A DNA stretch of 64,000 bases from Leptodactylus fallax (lineage: Eukaryota > Chordata > Amphibia > Anura > Leptodactylidae). A program made the position numbers and the translations under genes. Where the stretch lies: NCBI GenBank assembly GCA_947044405.1, contig CAMRHE010000169.1, forward strand, positions 4,092,501 to 4,156,500, in the 5' to 3' direction. The notes below the pieces were generated by a model. That model made no database searches. It saw nothing but the letters and a program-made list of their open reading frames with translations, and was not told the DNA's origin. Below, in pieces: positions 23,180-34,230 of this stretch (the stretch's first letter is position 1; the number at the start of each line of letters is the position of its first letter).

Positions 23180-24286
23180 TGTGATGATGAGAGACCCCCA
23201 GCTATATATTTTCCAGTTATGTATTTTGCTTTAGTGTGTTATCACCTGCTCATATTGCTCCTACACAGTGTGGCATCTATGACTGTTCTCAGCCATTTGG
23301 TCATAGGCTTCAGGAATGTGGTATTTCTACTCTGTAATCAAAGACCCTTTGTAGTCCAATTTATAGCCCCATTTGCATACCCTTGTTACAATTGTTATCT
23401 CCACAGGGGTTTCCTGCACAGCCTTGGCTGGAAGAGCCTTAAAAAACAGAAAGCAGCCTAGCTAGAGCCAGCCACAGTACAAAGGGAATATGGTTTTATG
23501 ACAATATTTCCCCAGCAGAACCGCCTATCGTCGCACTGATAAATTCCTCGGGTGCGCAAGGCAGAGATGAGCGCCCCAAATCTAATCTCAGTACTGTTGA
23601 GAGCAGGGAAAAGTCCAGACACTGAACTCATCACCCAAGGGGATTGGGGTGTCATTCTTGGTTTCTACACATTGGGGATCTCACCAAGAACCCCATCATA
23701 CCCCGTGCCTGTCAATGCACGGGCGAGGAATTGTGATGATTCATGGTTATTTGGTTTCAAGGATGGAGGGCGGGACTCCCCCTGCTAGTGACATCACTCA
23801 GGGAGGAGACTGGGATAGTTATATGTCCCAAGCCCGCCACAAAGGGGAGTTCTTGTCCTGGGAGACATGTGAGGGCATGTCGTGCTGTGGACTTAAGAGC
23901 TCTGAGGCCTAGCCATGAGCTTAGAGATCTGATGCTAGAAGACATGTGATCAGACATTCTCTACTACTGGCTAAAGAAAGTGCCCTAGGTCAAACTGCTG
24001 AGGCCTAGAGACTGCAAACTTGTTCTGGTATTTTTCTATCTTTTATTCCCCTTTTATTTTCTGTACTGTATTTTGCTTTTACCTGTATTTGCTTGACAAT
24101 CCATTGATGTGTATTTCTGTATATGTTAGTGGCTAGTACCGACCCACTCGGGTTAATAAATATATAAAATTTATAAATCTCGTTACATATTAACCTATGA
24201 ACTCAAGCACTCACGGGGCGTGAGTGGGAACTAAGGAGGGTGGTCACAGGTAGGCCAAGAGGCTTGGCAAGGCGGTATCCTTCACA
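23180..24286 (+). mobile_element. Solo LTR with exact 5-bp target duplication
   Basis: It begins TGTGATGATG, ends CCTTCACA, and is flanked on both sides by AACGG (23175-23179 and 24287-24291). TG...CA ends and a 5-bp duplication are the standard marks of an LTR element. Near the right end AATAAATATATAAA (24153 onward) fits a polyadenylation signal, giving plus orientation. There is no internal coding region, so one LTR has been left by recombination. The end bases resemble those of the gypsy LTR at 61149-62016 (TGTGAC...TTCACA), but the bodies do not clearly match. Confidence 0.8.
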
Positions 24287-24608
24287 AACGGCAATACCAA
24301 ATTTCTATTAAAAAAATGAATGAAAATGGAAAATACCGAGGGTACTGACAAAGTAACCTGCATCCAAGGGTTTAGAAAAAAAACAATATCTAGTCTGCCT
24401 TCAAGGTTCCTATAAGAAGACTTATTACGTTATAACTATAAAAAACAGTGGTGAGGTGCTAGTAATAAACTCAAAAAAACGCCCAACTGACATATAACAA
24501 AACACATATAAAATAAACAATAAAAAAGGGCCCAAACAAGTAATAATCCCAATTAAAAATCTCACTATAATATGTAAACAAAGAGATGATCCAATGAATT
24601 GAAGTGCC

Positions 24609-24960
24609 TTAAAGGGGTTGTCTAGGAATTGGACAAACCTTTATGGAGGTCGGGAGATGTCTCAGTCACCAGTGTCTTTCCGGTCAAGTGTGCCACTTGG
24701 GACCACTGCGCCCAATAAGTGGTCTCAGTATTCGCTGGAGAGGGATCAGTGAGGTCACTCACGTCCTTACCAGCACTGATTCATCTCAGTGGCCCAGTTC
24801 AGTTCAGGACTTCCTGGGCCCCAATGCAGATTCTGTAATGGGGCTCCAACCTACCTTTTGCCATTTAGCTTTGGGGCCTCCATAGGGTCTGGGGCCCAGT
24901 ATTACCTATAACCTATGCATTCTCTATAGCTGGGAACCTTGAGGGCGGCTATATATCAGA
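24609..24960 (+). mobile_element. T2-type MITE, left end only
   Basis: TTAAAGGGGTTGTCTAGGAATTGG at 24609 is a typical T2 left end, but no matching right end was found. The following sequence holds no gene. 24292-24608 is AT-rich with nothing recognised. Confidence 0.4.
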
Positions 24961-25480
24961 TTTATATAGTTTTTGTTATGTTTTAATACCTTTAAAAGCT
25001 TTGGGGGAAAAAAATAAGCATTGCCATATTTCTGACACCTGTTACTTTTTATATTCATGTGTACATGTGTCTTTTTATTGTGGGACAACTTATAGTTTTT
25101 ATAGTTATTATTTTGGAGAACTTCTGATGTTTCAATCACTCTTTATTACATTTCTTTTGGAGGGAAAATGGCGATTTGGGCATTTTGATGTTTCTTCCTT
25201 TCACAGAGATAAAAAAAATATATATATATTTTTTTATTGTCAGCATTTTCAGAAATGGGGACTCTTAATTTGTTTATGTTTATTTTATATGTGTTCTAGG
25301 GAAAGAGGGGTGATTTAAAATGTAATATTTTTAATTTTTTTTTTCACTTTTTTTTTAGCCCCCTGGGGCTTGAACCTATGATCAATTGATTGTTTATAGT
25401 ATTGACTGCACTATTAATGTATTGTAGTCTATGGTAAAATCCCTGTATAACTATTGAAACCTGCCATGGCTATTTCTTAC
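24960..25480. repeat. Piece of a long widespread frog repeat
   Basis: T-rich sequence with GGGGCTTGAACCTATGATCAATTGATTG and ATTGTAGTCTATGG, a pattern frequent in frog genomes. The open frame at 25001-25318 is T-rich low-complexity and is not a gene. Confidence 0.4.
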
Positions 25481-25566
25481 AGGAAAGCCATTCCGTTGCT
25501 TTCAGAAAAAGTTAAAGCAAAACTAACCACCACAGCTTCTGAGGGATTAGGGTATGTTTACACTGC

Positions 25567-26519
25567 TTAAAGGGAGATTATCATTGGAATATTCCATTTT
25601 TAGCTGACCTCCACGTTGGAATAGCCTTTATAGACTATTCTAATCCTACCTTTTTTTCCTTTTTTTGCGCCGCTGTTTTCGAATAATCCTTCATTTTTCC
25701 ATTATGCTAATGATGCTCAGGGAACACAGGCTCGTCATCCCTGCAAGGCTGCCTCCGTTTGAATATACTGATGCCCCATGGATCTTCAGCCGTCCTCTTC
25801 GCTGCGTCAGCAGCCGACACTCTTCTTTGGGATTGAAATCCCCCTCATGTGCTGTCGGCTGTGCCCGAACCCAAAGAGGGATTTCGATCGGCTCTGCCTG
25901 AACCTGAAGAAACAGAACCAATCGAAATCCCTCTTTGGGTTTGGACAGAGCTGACAGCGCATGCGTGAAATTTCGATCCCAAAGAACAGCGCTTCGGCTG
26001 CTGACGCAGCATAGAGGATAGCTGAAGATCCAGGGGGCATCAGTATATTCAAAAGGAGGTGGCCTTGCGGGGTTGACGAGCCTGTTCTAGGGGCACAGAG
26101 GGAACATCCCCTGTGCTCCCTGAGCATCATTAGCATAATGGAAAAAAGAAGGATTATTCAAAAACGGCAGCGCTAAAAAGGAAAAGAAAGGTAGGATTAG
26201 AATAGCCTTGAAGCGCTGGAGTCCTGGGTTCGAATCCTGCCAAGGACAACATCTGCGAGGAGTTTGTATGTTCTCCCAGTGTTTGCGTGGGTTTCCCCCA
26301 GGTACTCCGGTTTCCTCCCACACTCCAAAGACATACTGATAGGAAAATGTACATTGTGAGCCCTATATGGGACAGAGACTGACAATGTCTGTAAAGTGCT
26401 GCGGAATATGAAGGCGCTATACAAGTAAGAATAAAAAAAAAAAAAAATAGCCTTTAGAAAGGCTATTCCAACGTGGGGTCCGCTAAAAATGGAATATACC
26501 AATGATAGACTCTCTTTAA
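25567..26519. mobile_element. T2-type foldback MITE carrying a V-SINE
   Basis: TTAA occurs at 25567-25570 and 26516-26519. The two arms pair almost completely: CATTGGAATATTCCATTTTTAGC on the left is matched by the inverted right arm. The centre folds on GAAATCCCTCTTTGGG. GAATAGCCTTT and CTACCTTT link it to the element at 52342-52841. The right arm is interrupted by a SINE at 26211-26445. Long open frames on both strands are by-products of the palindrome. Confidence 0.8.
26211..26445 (+). mobile_element. V-SINE-like tRNA-derived SINE
   Basis: It has a Pol III B box GGTTCGAATCC at 26227-26237, then the conserved V-SINE core (GTTTGTATGTTCTCCC, GTTTGCGTGGGTTTCC, GGTTTCCTCCCACACTCCAAA) and a LINE-like tail GGCGCTATACAAGTAAGAATAAAA. 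A duplication AATAGCCTT at 26202-26210 and 26446-26454 marks the insertion. The A box is missing, so the copy is 5' truncated. Confidence 0.85.
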
Positions 26520-26759
26520 TTTGGTGCTGAGTTTGAAGTGGATGCCACCCTGAATCAGCCTCCCATTGTATTTATTGAGAGGCAGAGATCAAAGCAGGAC
26601 ACTGAAAAAATAAGCGCCCTTGAATCCAGGGAGCAGCTGTGTCCACTGTTGAACTCATGGTCATCGCATATCAAGACCTGCCATAGGAAAAAAACTGGTG
26701 CAAAATGTCAGAATGGCTTCTTTTCACCTACCTGCTTCCTAAAGAAAATTTTAAATAAA

Positions 26760-27000
26760 TACTGACCATTCCCCAAAATGGTATCAATACTACAACAACA
26801 TCTTGTCCTTCAAAACAGAGCCCTCACAGAGCCCTGTACATGTAAATATAAAAAAGTTAGTGTCAGCATATGACAACGTGAAGAAAATATGAAAAATTAC
26901 TTTTTAAATTTGGGGTCGTTGTATTGGTACTGATCCACAGAGTATAGGCAACTTGTCATTTTTACTGCACAACAAACACTATAAATGAAACTTAAATTGT
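26760..27000. repeat. Frog repeat related to 4640-5058
   Basis: CAACATCTTGTCCTTCAAAACAGAGCCC and the following AT-rich run match the wording of the repeat at 4850-5050. 26520-26760 and 27000-27720 hold no gene that I can recognise. Confidence 0.4.
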
Positions 27001-27725
27001 CCATTTTTTTTGTCCAATTCCATGCCATTCTGAATTTTCATCCAGCTTGTTAGTACTGTGAAAGCTCTTTAGAAGATCACACCTTTGAGAAGAACCCCTG
27101 CCTTACAAACGTTTTTTTCACTGACCAATTTTCCTCCCATGATACTGAAAGTTACCTCACTATGAGAAGACCACCCTGTTATCCAACAATATAGATTGTA
27201 ATCTGCAATTTAGGTGCTGAGCATACATGTCAACAGTTTCAATTTTGCCTGAACAATACTGGGCCTCAAATGGGACAATTTTATGTAATCTTCACTGGAG
27301 GCCAAGAATAATGGGGACATCTTGAATTAGGAAATGGGTTGGTTATTAAGGGACTAAAACAGACTTAGGGCCCCCTATTGTTATGTGCAGGGGTTGGAGT
27401 GACTTGTGTACAGTACCGTGGCTATTTTATTAGTTCCAGTCTAGGCCTGTGATACCACACATTAAATACATGACTTTGGGCTCTGTCATGGTTTTGTGGG
27501 TCTGTACATGCTTGCTGATTCAATAAGACAATTTAACCAGCAATCTGTATACTTATTTTGTTTGAAAAGACCACTCCTATAAAACACAATTTTTCTGTGT
27601 AAATCTGAGTGATCAGCTCAAAGAGGTTTCACTGTTTCATTGTACATCAAAAAATAAGCTCTCGTGCAACTCTGTGAACGGAAAAAGACAAATGCTAAAA
27701 CAATAATTGATCCTGTCCTTAAGGG

Positions 27726-27905
27726 GCTAGGGACAAGAATCTCTCACATTGAGGAGAGCACCAGTGAAGGTGTGTAGAGATTTAATTGCCTTTTGCCCTC
27801 TACTTAGCATCTACATATCACAAGGCATTATGGGAAAGGAGCTGGGAGCTCATGCGCCCTCTGTTGGATGTAACAGATCCTCAATTTGCTTTTGACTCAC
27901 CTGAT
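27726..27905 (+). repeat. Family Y repeat, single copy
   Basis: It shares GAGGAGAGCACCAGTGAAGG, AGCATCTACAT and ACAAGGCATTATGGGAAAGG with the minus strand of 28880-29052. It is the simple form of the foldback at 28817-29052. 27906-28815 shows no recognised feature. Confidence 0.6.
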
Positions 27906-28816
27906 TTTCTTGGCAGCAAGATTGCGCTTTGACACAAAAAAGGTGTACTCACCATGCCACTAACAGCCCCTACAACATAATATAAGTGGTTTAGGCTATG
28001 GCTACACAACAAAAATCACAGTGTCGCCCTGCAGCTCATTCACTAATGTTAGTGAATGTAGTCACGTTGTGACTCAAGGGTGCCGCAAGCATCACAAAAA
28101 AGTCAAGCAGTGGTAGCCGTGCGACTCCATTCACGAACATGAGTGAAAGAGTCATAAAGCAAGAAGCCCTAGCCTTAGAAGCAATTTTGGTGGTGATAAA
28201 TTCCCTTTAAGGTATTATTAACACATCAGTGTCCATTTTTCATCCTTGACCATGTCCCTTTTTTATCAGTTTTCTTTTTGTAGTTTTACAGCTGTACATC
28301 ATCCTTTTTTTTAAATGTCTGTTTAAAAAAAATGGAAAGAGGGCTGACCCATTATGGGAGATCACATGACTGCACAAATGCAATAAAGTCTCATAGCAAC
28401 AGTCGATAAAAACAGACAGTACAAAGATGTGCTATCCGAGTTTTTCGTGGACCCTTTGACTTGCATGATCATATGCAAAAATAGGACAAGTGCCTTATTT
28501 ATTTTTTTTTTCCTATGGAACTTTGGTCTGTAAAAAAAAAAACTGAAGTCTGAATAGGCACAAAAATCCAAGGGTTTGTCCACTGTGGAAAACACTGACA
28601 GCAAACAGAGAAAAATCACTGTGACATGAGAAAAGCCCTTACGTAGATTTTTACAGCATGTTTAGTGAGAATGACAATGGTGCCATAAGTAGCTGAGAAT
28701 TCACAAGCTAGAACCAATAAACTCCCCATCCTGTTGCTACTTTTGCAAAAGACTCTGGTTTGCTAAAGTATGGTAAATGTTGCTTATACTACTTAAACTT
28801 GCCTATGCTATGCTGT

Positions 28817-29052
28817 CACAAGGCATTATGGGAAAGGAGCTGGGGAGCTCATGTGCCCTCTGTTGGATGTAACAGATCCTCAATTTGCTTTTGGATCTGT
28901 TACATCCAACAGAGGGCGCATGAGCTCCCCAGCTCCTTTCCCATAATGCCTTGTGAAATGTAGATGCTTAGGTGAGGGCGAAAGACAATTCAAAACTCTA
29001 CACACCTTCACTGGTGCTCTCCTCAAGGAGAGATGTTCCTGTCCCTATGCTT
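28817..29052 (-). repeat. Family Y repeat, foldback copy
   Basis: It holds a near-perfect hairpin: arms 28817-28879 and 28893-28955, 63 bp each with one mismatch and a 13-nt spacer. The right arm extends to 29052 as a full minus-strand copy of the unit at 27726-27905. The left arm is an inverted partial duplicate. A C run (29081-29091) separates it from the next Tc1. Confidence 0.75.
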
Positions 29053-29099
29053 TGCTGTATCTGCTTCTCTGTCAACAGCTCCCCCCCCCCCACTACACA

Positions 29100-30666
29100 T
29101 ACAGTCATGGCCAAAAGTTTTGAGAATGACACAAATATTATATTTTCACATGATCTGCTGCCCTCTGGTTTTTATGTGTGTTTGTCAGATGTTTTTATCA
29201 CATACAGAAATATAATTGCATTCATATTATGAGTAGCAGAAGCTTATATTGACAGAATGAGTTAATGCAACAAGTCAATATTTGCAGTGTTGACCCTTCT
29301 TCTTCAGGACCTCTGCAATTCTCCCTGGCATGCTTTCAATCAACCTCTGGACCAAATCCTGACTGATAGCAGTCCATTCTTGCAGAATCAATGCTTTAAT
29401 TTTGTCTGAATTTGTTGGTTTTTGTTTGTCCACCCGTCTCTTGATGATTGACCACAAGTTCTCAATGGGATTAAGATCTGGGGAGTTTCCAGGCCATGGA
29501 CCCAAAATCTCTATGTTTTGTTCCCTGAGCCATTTAGTTATCACCTTTGCTTTATGGCAAGGTGCTCCATCATGCTGGAAAAGGCATTGTTGAGCGTCAA
29601 ACTGCTCTTGGACGGTTGGGAGAAGTTGCTCTTGGAGGACATTCTGGTACCATTCTTTATTCATGGCTGTGTTTTTAGGCAAGACTGTGAGAGAGCCGAT
29701 TCCCTTGACTGAGAAGCAACCCCACACATGAATGGTTTCAGGATGCTTTACAGTTGGCATGAGACAAGACTGGTGGTAGCGCTCACCTCTTCTTCTCCGA
29801 ATAAGCTGTTTTCCAGATGTTCCAAACAATCGAAAAGGGGATTCATCAGAGAAAATGACTTTCCCCCAATCCTCAGCAGTCCACTCCCTGTACCTTTTGC
29901 AGAATATCAGTCTGTCCCTGATGTTTTTTCTGGAGAGAAGTAGCTTCTTTGCTGCCCTCCTTGAGACCAGGCCTTGCTCCAAGAGTCTCCGCCTCACAGT
30001 GCGTGCAGATGCACTCACACCTGCCTGCTGCCATTCCTCAGCAAGCTCTGCACTGCTGGTAGCCCGATCCCGCAGCTGAAACACTTTTAAGAGACGGTCC
30101 TGCCGCTTGCTGGTCTTTCTTGGGCGCCCTGGAGCCTTTTTGGCACCAATGGAACCTCTCTCCTTGAAGTTCTTGACGATGCGATAGATTGTTGACTGAG
30201 GTGCAATCTTTCTAGCTGCAATACTCTTCCCAGTTAGGCCATTTTTGTGCAGTGCAATGATGACTGCACGTGTTTCTTTAGAGATAACCATGGTTAACAG
30301 AAGAGAAACAATGATGGCAAGCACCAGCCTCCTTTTAAAGTGTCCAGTGGTGTCATTCTTACTTAATCATGACAGATTGATCTCCAGCCCTGTCCTCATC
30401 AACACCCACACCTGTGTTAATGGAGCAATCACTGAAACGATGTTAGGTGGTCCTTTTAAGGCAGGGCTGCAATGATGTTGAAATGTGTTTTGGGGGATAA
30501 AGTTCATTTTCTAGGCAAATATTGTCTTTGCAAGTAATTGCTGTTAAGCTGATCACTCTTTATAACATTCTGGAGTATAAGCAAATTGCCATTAGAAAAA
30601 CTGAAGCAGTAGACTTTGTAAAAATTAATATTTGTATCATTCTCAAAACTTTTGGCCATGACTGTA
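29100..30666 (-). mobile_element. Tc1-like transposon with intact transposase
   Basis: Inverted ends CAGTCATGGCCAAAAGTTTT lie between TA at 29100-29101 and TA at 30665-30666, for a length of 1567 bp. The ends agree over about 25-30 bp. The single gene (29275-30291, minus) is open from start to stop. This is the best candidate in the window for a recently active DNA transposon. Confidence 0.95.
29275..30291 (-). CDS. Tc1-family transposase, open reading frame
   Basis: 338 residues from the ATG at 30291 (MVISKETRAVI); the frame also runs 11 codons further upstream, but the inner Met fits Tc1 N-termini. The domains in order are a paired-like helix-turn-helix region (GKSIAARKIAPQSTIYRIVKN), the GRPRKTS hinge, a second helix-turn-helix, and the DDE nuclease with the triad in FSDESPF, FQHDGAPCHKA and [11 protein letters not shown], spaced as DD34E. 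The C-terminus ends KKKGQHCKY. Family members bind the element's inverted ends and move it to TA sites. The length is typical (about 340). It differs strongly from the transposases at 18288 and 31930, so it is another Tc1 lineage. Confidence 0.93.
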   Translation of the reverse strand: MVISKETRAVIIALHKNGLTGKSIAARKIAPQSTIYRIVKNFKERGSIGAKKAPGRPRKTSKRQDRLLKVFQLRDRATSSAELAEEWQQAGVSASARTVRRRLLEQGLVSRRAAKKLLLSRKNIRDRLIFCKRYREWTAEDWGKVIFSDESPFRLFGTSGKQLIRRRRGERYHQSCLMPTVKHPETIHVWGCFSVKGIGSLTVLPKNTAMNKEWYQNVLQEQLLPTVQEQFDAQQCLFQHDGAPCHKAKVITKWLREQNIEILGPWPGNSPDLNPIENLWSIIKRRVDKQKPTNSDKIKALILQEWTAISQDLVQRLIESMPGRIAEVLKKKGQHCKY

Positions 30667-30747
30667 CTTCTGACAGTCTGTTTTAGAAGACCAAGACAGA
30701 TTCAGCAGGTAATTCAGTGAGTGAGTGAATAGCTTAATAGGAAAGGG

Positions 30748-31040
30748 TTTTTTTTTTCAAAATGTTTTTATTAATATTTTCAACAATTACAAAGAACAAA
30801 AATAAAAGCTTAGGGGTGAAATAGAAGCAAGTTAGGCCTAAGAAACAGTTCCATGAAGTAAGTTGTTATATTGCATAGTTATTAGCAGTTAAATGGAGCT
30901 ATATGGTCACTTTTGTCCTTCGAGTGACAATCTGCATCTATAGTTATTTAGAGCCATTTGAAAAGAATCAAGTAGTGGAACTCGAGGCAAGAGATCTGTG
31001 GAGCTTGTATGTTGGAACCGTGTAAATATTCTCAGATGAA
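30748..31040 (-). mobile_element. Possible L1 3' end fragment
   Basis: A T run followed by CAAAATGTTTTTATTAATATTTTCAAC resembles the minus-strand 3' ends of the L1 copies at 5077 and 5721. The extent to the right is uncertain, and no duplication was found. 31041-31670 has no recognised feature. Confidence 0.35.
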
Positions 31041-31671
31041 TCTGAAACAAGCAAAACAAAAAAAAACTTCAAACCATTTCTGCTAATGTTTTAAAATCTA
31101 TTGTAAATGACCAACCAGGCCCTATCTGGTGCTTATGTAGAGCCACATAGGATTTATTTCATGTAGCAATAGGGAATTATCAGTCTGCTTGCATTGTGGC
31201 TTACATGTTTTCCTGAATGCTTTGTGTACATTTCCAGGCAGTGTGTTTATGGTCAAGATACATGGGCCAGGATCTTTAAAATGCAGGATGGAGAGACATC
31301 AAAATGATCTGACTGCTATTTGGTAATTGGACTTGAGTGGAAAGAGTAGTCAATTGCTTGAATGTGAGAATTTATAGTTGAGATCTTATGTTTAACCTGA
31401 TTTGACCTCTTCAACCACATGTTGGCATTGTAATGGAATGAGGAATTAAGAACATTTCTCACAGTGCAAAGATCCACCACTACCAATACACCTCATAGGC
31501 TTGACAATTTTGGAAGTGTAGGTCCTTGATAAATGCCAAAAATGGGGAATATAGGGTATGTAACTTGAAGCTACGTCTAACCCTATTCTACACTTTCCAA
31601 ACATGATGAGGTTCTTTTTGCCTGGACAGGCAATTGGTAAAACTGCTGATGTGGCAGATTGGGTAGATATA

Positions 31672-32815
31672 TACAGTTGTGCTAAAAAGTTTACATACCC
31701 CAGCAGATTTTTTATTTTGTTTTTTTGGGCCTTTTTTCAGAGAATATGAATGATAACACAAAAACTTTTTCTCCACTCATGGTTAGTGGTTGGTTGAAGC
31801 CATTTATTGTCAAACGTCTGTTTTTTCTCTTTTTAAATCATAATGACAACCAAAAACATCAAAATGACCCTGTTCAAAAGTTCACATATCCTGGTGATTT
31901 TGGCTTGATAACATGCCCAGAATCTAAACCATGGTCAGGTAAACCAACCAAAATTTTGGCCACAACTGCCCGGAAAATTGTTTGGGATGCAAAGAAAAAC
32001 CCGCACATAACATCAGCTGAAATACAGGACTCTCTGAAAACTATCGGTGTGGCTGTTTCAAGATGCACAATAAGGAGGCACTTGAAGAAAAATGGGCTGT
32101 ATGGTCGAGTTGCCAGAAGAAAGCCATTACTGCGCAAATGCCACAAAGAATCTCGTCTTCAATACGCCAAACAGCACAGAGACAAGCCTCAAAACTTCTG
32201 GAACAAGGTAATTTGGAGTGATGAGACAAAAATCGAACTTTTTGGCCACAACCATAAACGTTACATTTGGAGAGGTGTCAACAAGGCCTATGATGAAAGG
32301 AACACCATTCCTACTGTAAAGCATGGAGGTGGATCACTGATGATGTGGGGATATGTGAGCTTCAAAGGCACAGGAAACTTGGTCAAAGTTGAAGGAAAGA
32401 TGAATGCAGCACGTTATCAGCAAATACTGGAGGCAAATTTGCACTCATCAGCCAGGAAGCTGCGCATGGGACGTACTTAGACGTTTCAACATAACAACAA
32501 TCCAAAACACAAGGCCAAGTCAACCTGTCATTGGCTACAGCAGAAGAAAGTGAAGGTTCTGGAGTGGCCATCTCAGTCTCCTGACCTCTATCATTGAGCC
32601 ACTCTGGGGAGATCTCAAGTGCGCAGTACATGCAAGACAGCCCAGGAATTTACAGGAACTGGAGACTTTTTGCCAAGAAAAATGGGCAGTTTTACCATCT
32701 GAGAAAATAAAGAGCCTCATCCAAAACCACCACAAAAGACTTCAAGCTGTAATTGATGTTAGAGGGGGCAATACATGGTATTAAGAACTGGGGTGTGTGA
32801 ACGTTTGAACAGGGT
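31672..32815 (+). mobile_element. Tc1-like transposon, deleted and right-truncated
   Basis: The left end ACAGTTGTGCTAAAAAGTTTACATACCC and the following leader (GAGAATATGAATGATAACAC) belong to a common vertebrate Tc1 family. An internal deletion near 31910-31930 joins the leader to the middle of the transposase. The sequence near 32790-32815 (TGAACGTTTGAACAGGGTCA) is the inner part of the right end, and the outer part is lost. 32816-33940 holds no gene. Confidence 0.85.
31930..32784 (+). pseudogene. Tc1 transposase pseudogene, N-terminus lost, catalytic Asp changed
   Basis: It starts inside the GRP-type hinge (SGKPTKI) and runs through the second helix-turn-helix to WSDETKIELFGH (first Asp) and KHGGGSLMMWG. 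At 32478-32480 TAG replaces a codon that is Trp in relatives. Soon after, [11 protein letters not shown] shows Asn in place of the second catalytic Asp. Near 32590 a 2-nt loss breaks the frame inside SPDLNIIE. The tail (LQAVIDVRGGNTWY) ends at 32784. It has no possible activity. The longer open frame starting at 31725 is leader read-through. Confidence 0.88.
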
Positions 32816-33939
32816 CATTTTGAGCAAAAAAGAAAGCAATGTCTTTCTTATTTTTCCATTCAAAGAGCCATTAGAGGGCTGAATTTTTGCGAGATAAATT
32901 ATACTTCGTAATGATGTGAAAAATGAAAAAAAGTATGAAAAGAAATATAAAATATAAATTTTATTATGGTCAGTATAAAAAAAGGTCCAGGTTGAACCAA
33001 ATATAATCATATCATTAGTATTAAAAATTGAATGTGATTGTGTGACCTCAAAACTAGTTTAGTTGATAGGATGATTCATGCACAAGGTACATGTGAGAAA
33101 AAATGTAATGAAACATCCGGAGATTTAAATAATAATCTGATCCTTTGTAGGGTATGACTTTCCAAAAAAAAAGTCCGGGTATCCGTAATCCTATTACAGA
33201 CAGAGAAAAAGGTACAGTCTTAGACCTAACAGTGAACTATATTAGTAGTCAAGTCCCTATATCCCAGATACGGGTGTACTGTACCCTGCAGGATCAGCAT
33301 AGATCACATCAGTAATCAAAATCGGCTCTCCAAAAAGATAATCTCAGAATATGAATGGCCAAATTAAGGCCAAAATATCCATTTTTGATGTCATAATTTA
33401 TCATTCCCTCTCACATGAATATGTAAAGAGAAAGCAATGATCACCAATAGATGTGTGCAAATCAATAAAGTATTGCCCAATATCAGACAGTTAGCTACCT
33501 TACTAATTGACGTCACAGTGGGAAAAACAAACATCAGCAGAGCTAAAAGTGTTGGCGCTGACACTCAAAATCAATCATATAGAGGAGTGGGGTATAGCGG
33601 GGTATAACACGGACTTCAGGATAAATAGTCTGGATAATGCTAAATCTTCCCTACTGCATAAGTATCAGCGCAATACAATAAGTGGAGACTATAGCCGCAT
33701 GCTGGAGGTGATGGAGTGTGAGCTAACAACAGGTCCCCGTCATGGGTAGCCTGAGTAGTGCTCCCTAACTATAAACGCTCAACGCATTTCCCCCATTGCG
33801 TTCATCAGGAGAGTGATATCTAAATGGTAAGCTGATGATAACGATGTGCAGTTATAACTGCAGTTCCTGGTGCCATGAAGGTGGACACCGGTACTAAAAA
33901 ATATTTAATTTAATATTTCATCCGATGTATTGTGATGCT

Positions 33940-34230
33940 GGAAAGAAATTCAGAATGGGGTGGAATTAGAGAAAAACTGTATTTGTGTGACTTTCTTACA
34001 GGCTTCAACATGTTACCTGAATTCTGTGGATCAGCTATCAGTCTATCACTTCCTCCAAGCTCATTCAACTGACAACACCGTGTTACAGAGCACATTATAG
34101 TGATAAACAACATGTCTTTGTTATGTATGTCACTTTTGTAGATTTGATGCACTGCGGGCGGGCCTTCAACTCTTGGAGCATTGCTTTGGTTGCTTAAGGT
34201 GATGTCATAGCAATGGGAGGATCAACTCCT
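33940..34230. repeat. Frog repeat piece joined to half of a T2 MITE
   Basis: TTCAGAATGGGGTGGAATTA repeats a phrase at 23050. From 33990 on, GTTACAGAGCACATTATAGTGATAAACAACAT matches the left arm of the MITE at 15159-15602. 33050-33940 includes GCATTTCCCCCATTGCGTTCATCAGG, a phrase of an unclassified repeat, and no gene. Confidence 0.4.

Noticed and set aside
25665..26136. Open frames on both strands around 25.7-26.1 kb
   Set aside because: They arise from the palindromic arms of a T2 MITE.
26087..26502. Open frames on the minus strand at the V-SINE
   Set aside because: They are the reverse complement of the SINE core and are not coding.
31725..32480. A 251-codon frame taken as an intact transposase
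   Set aside because: The first 65 or so codons are terminal repeat and leader. The gene is deleted at its N-terminus and has a stop, a changed catalytic residue and a frame loss.
33507..33749. 80-codon frame
   Set aside because: It lies in unclassified repeat sequence (GCATTTCCCCCATTGCGTTC nearby) and has no domain features.
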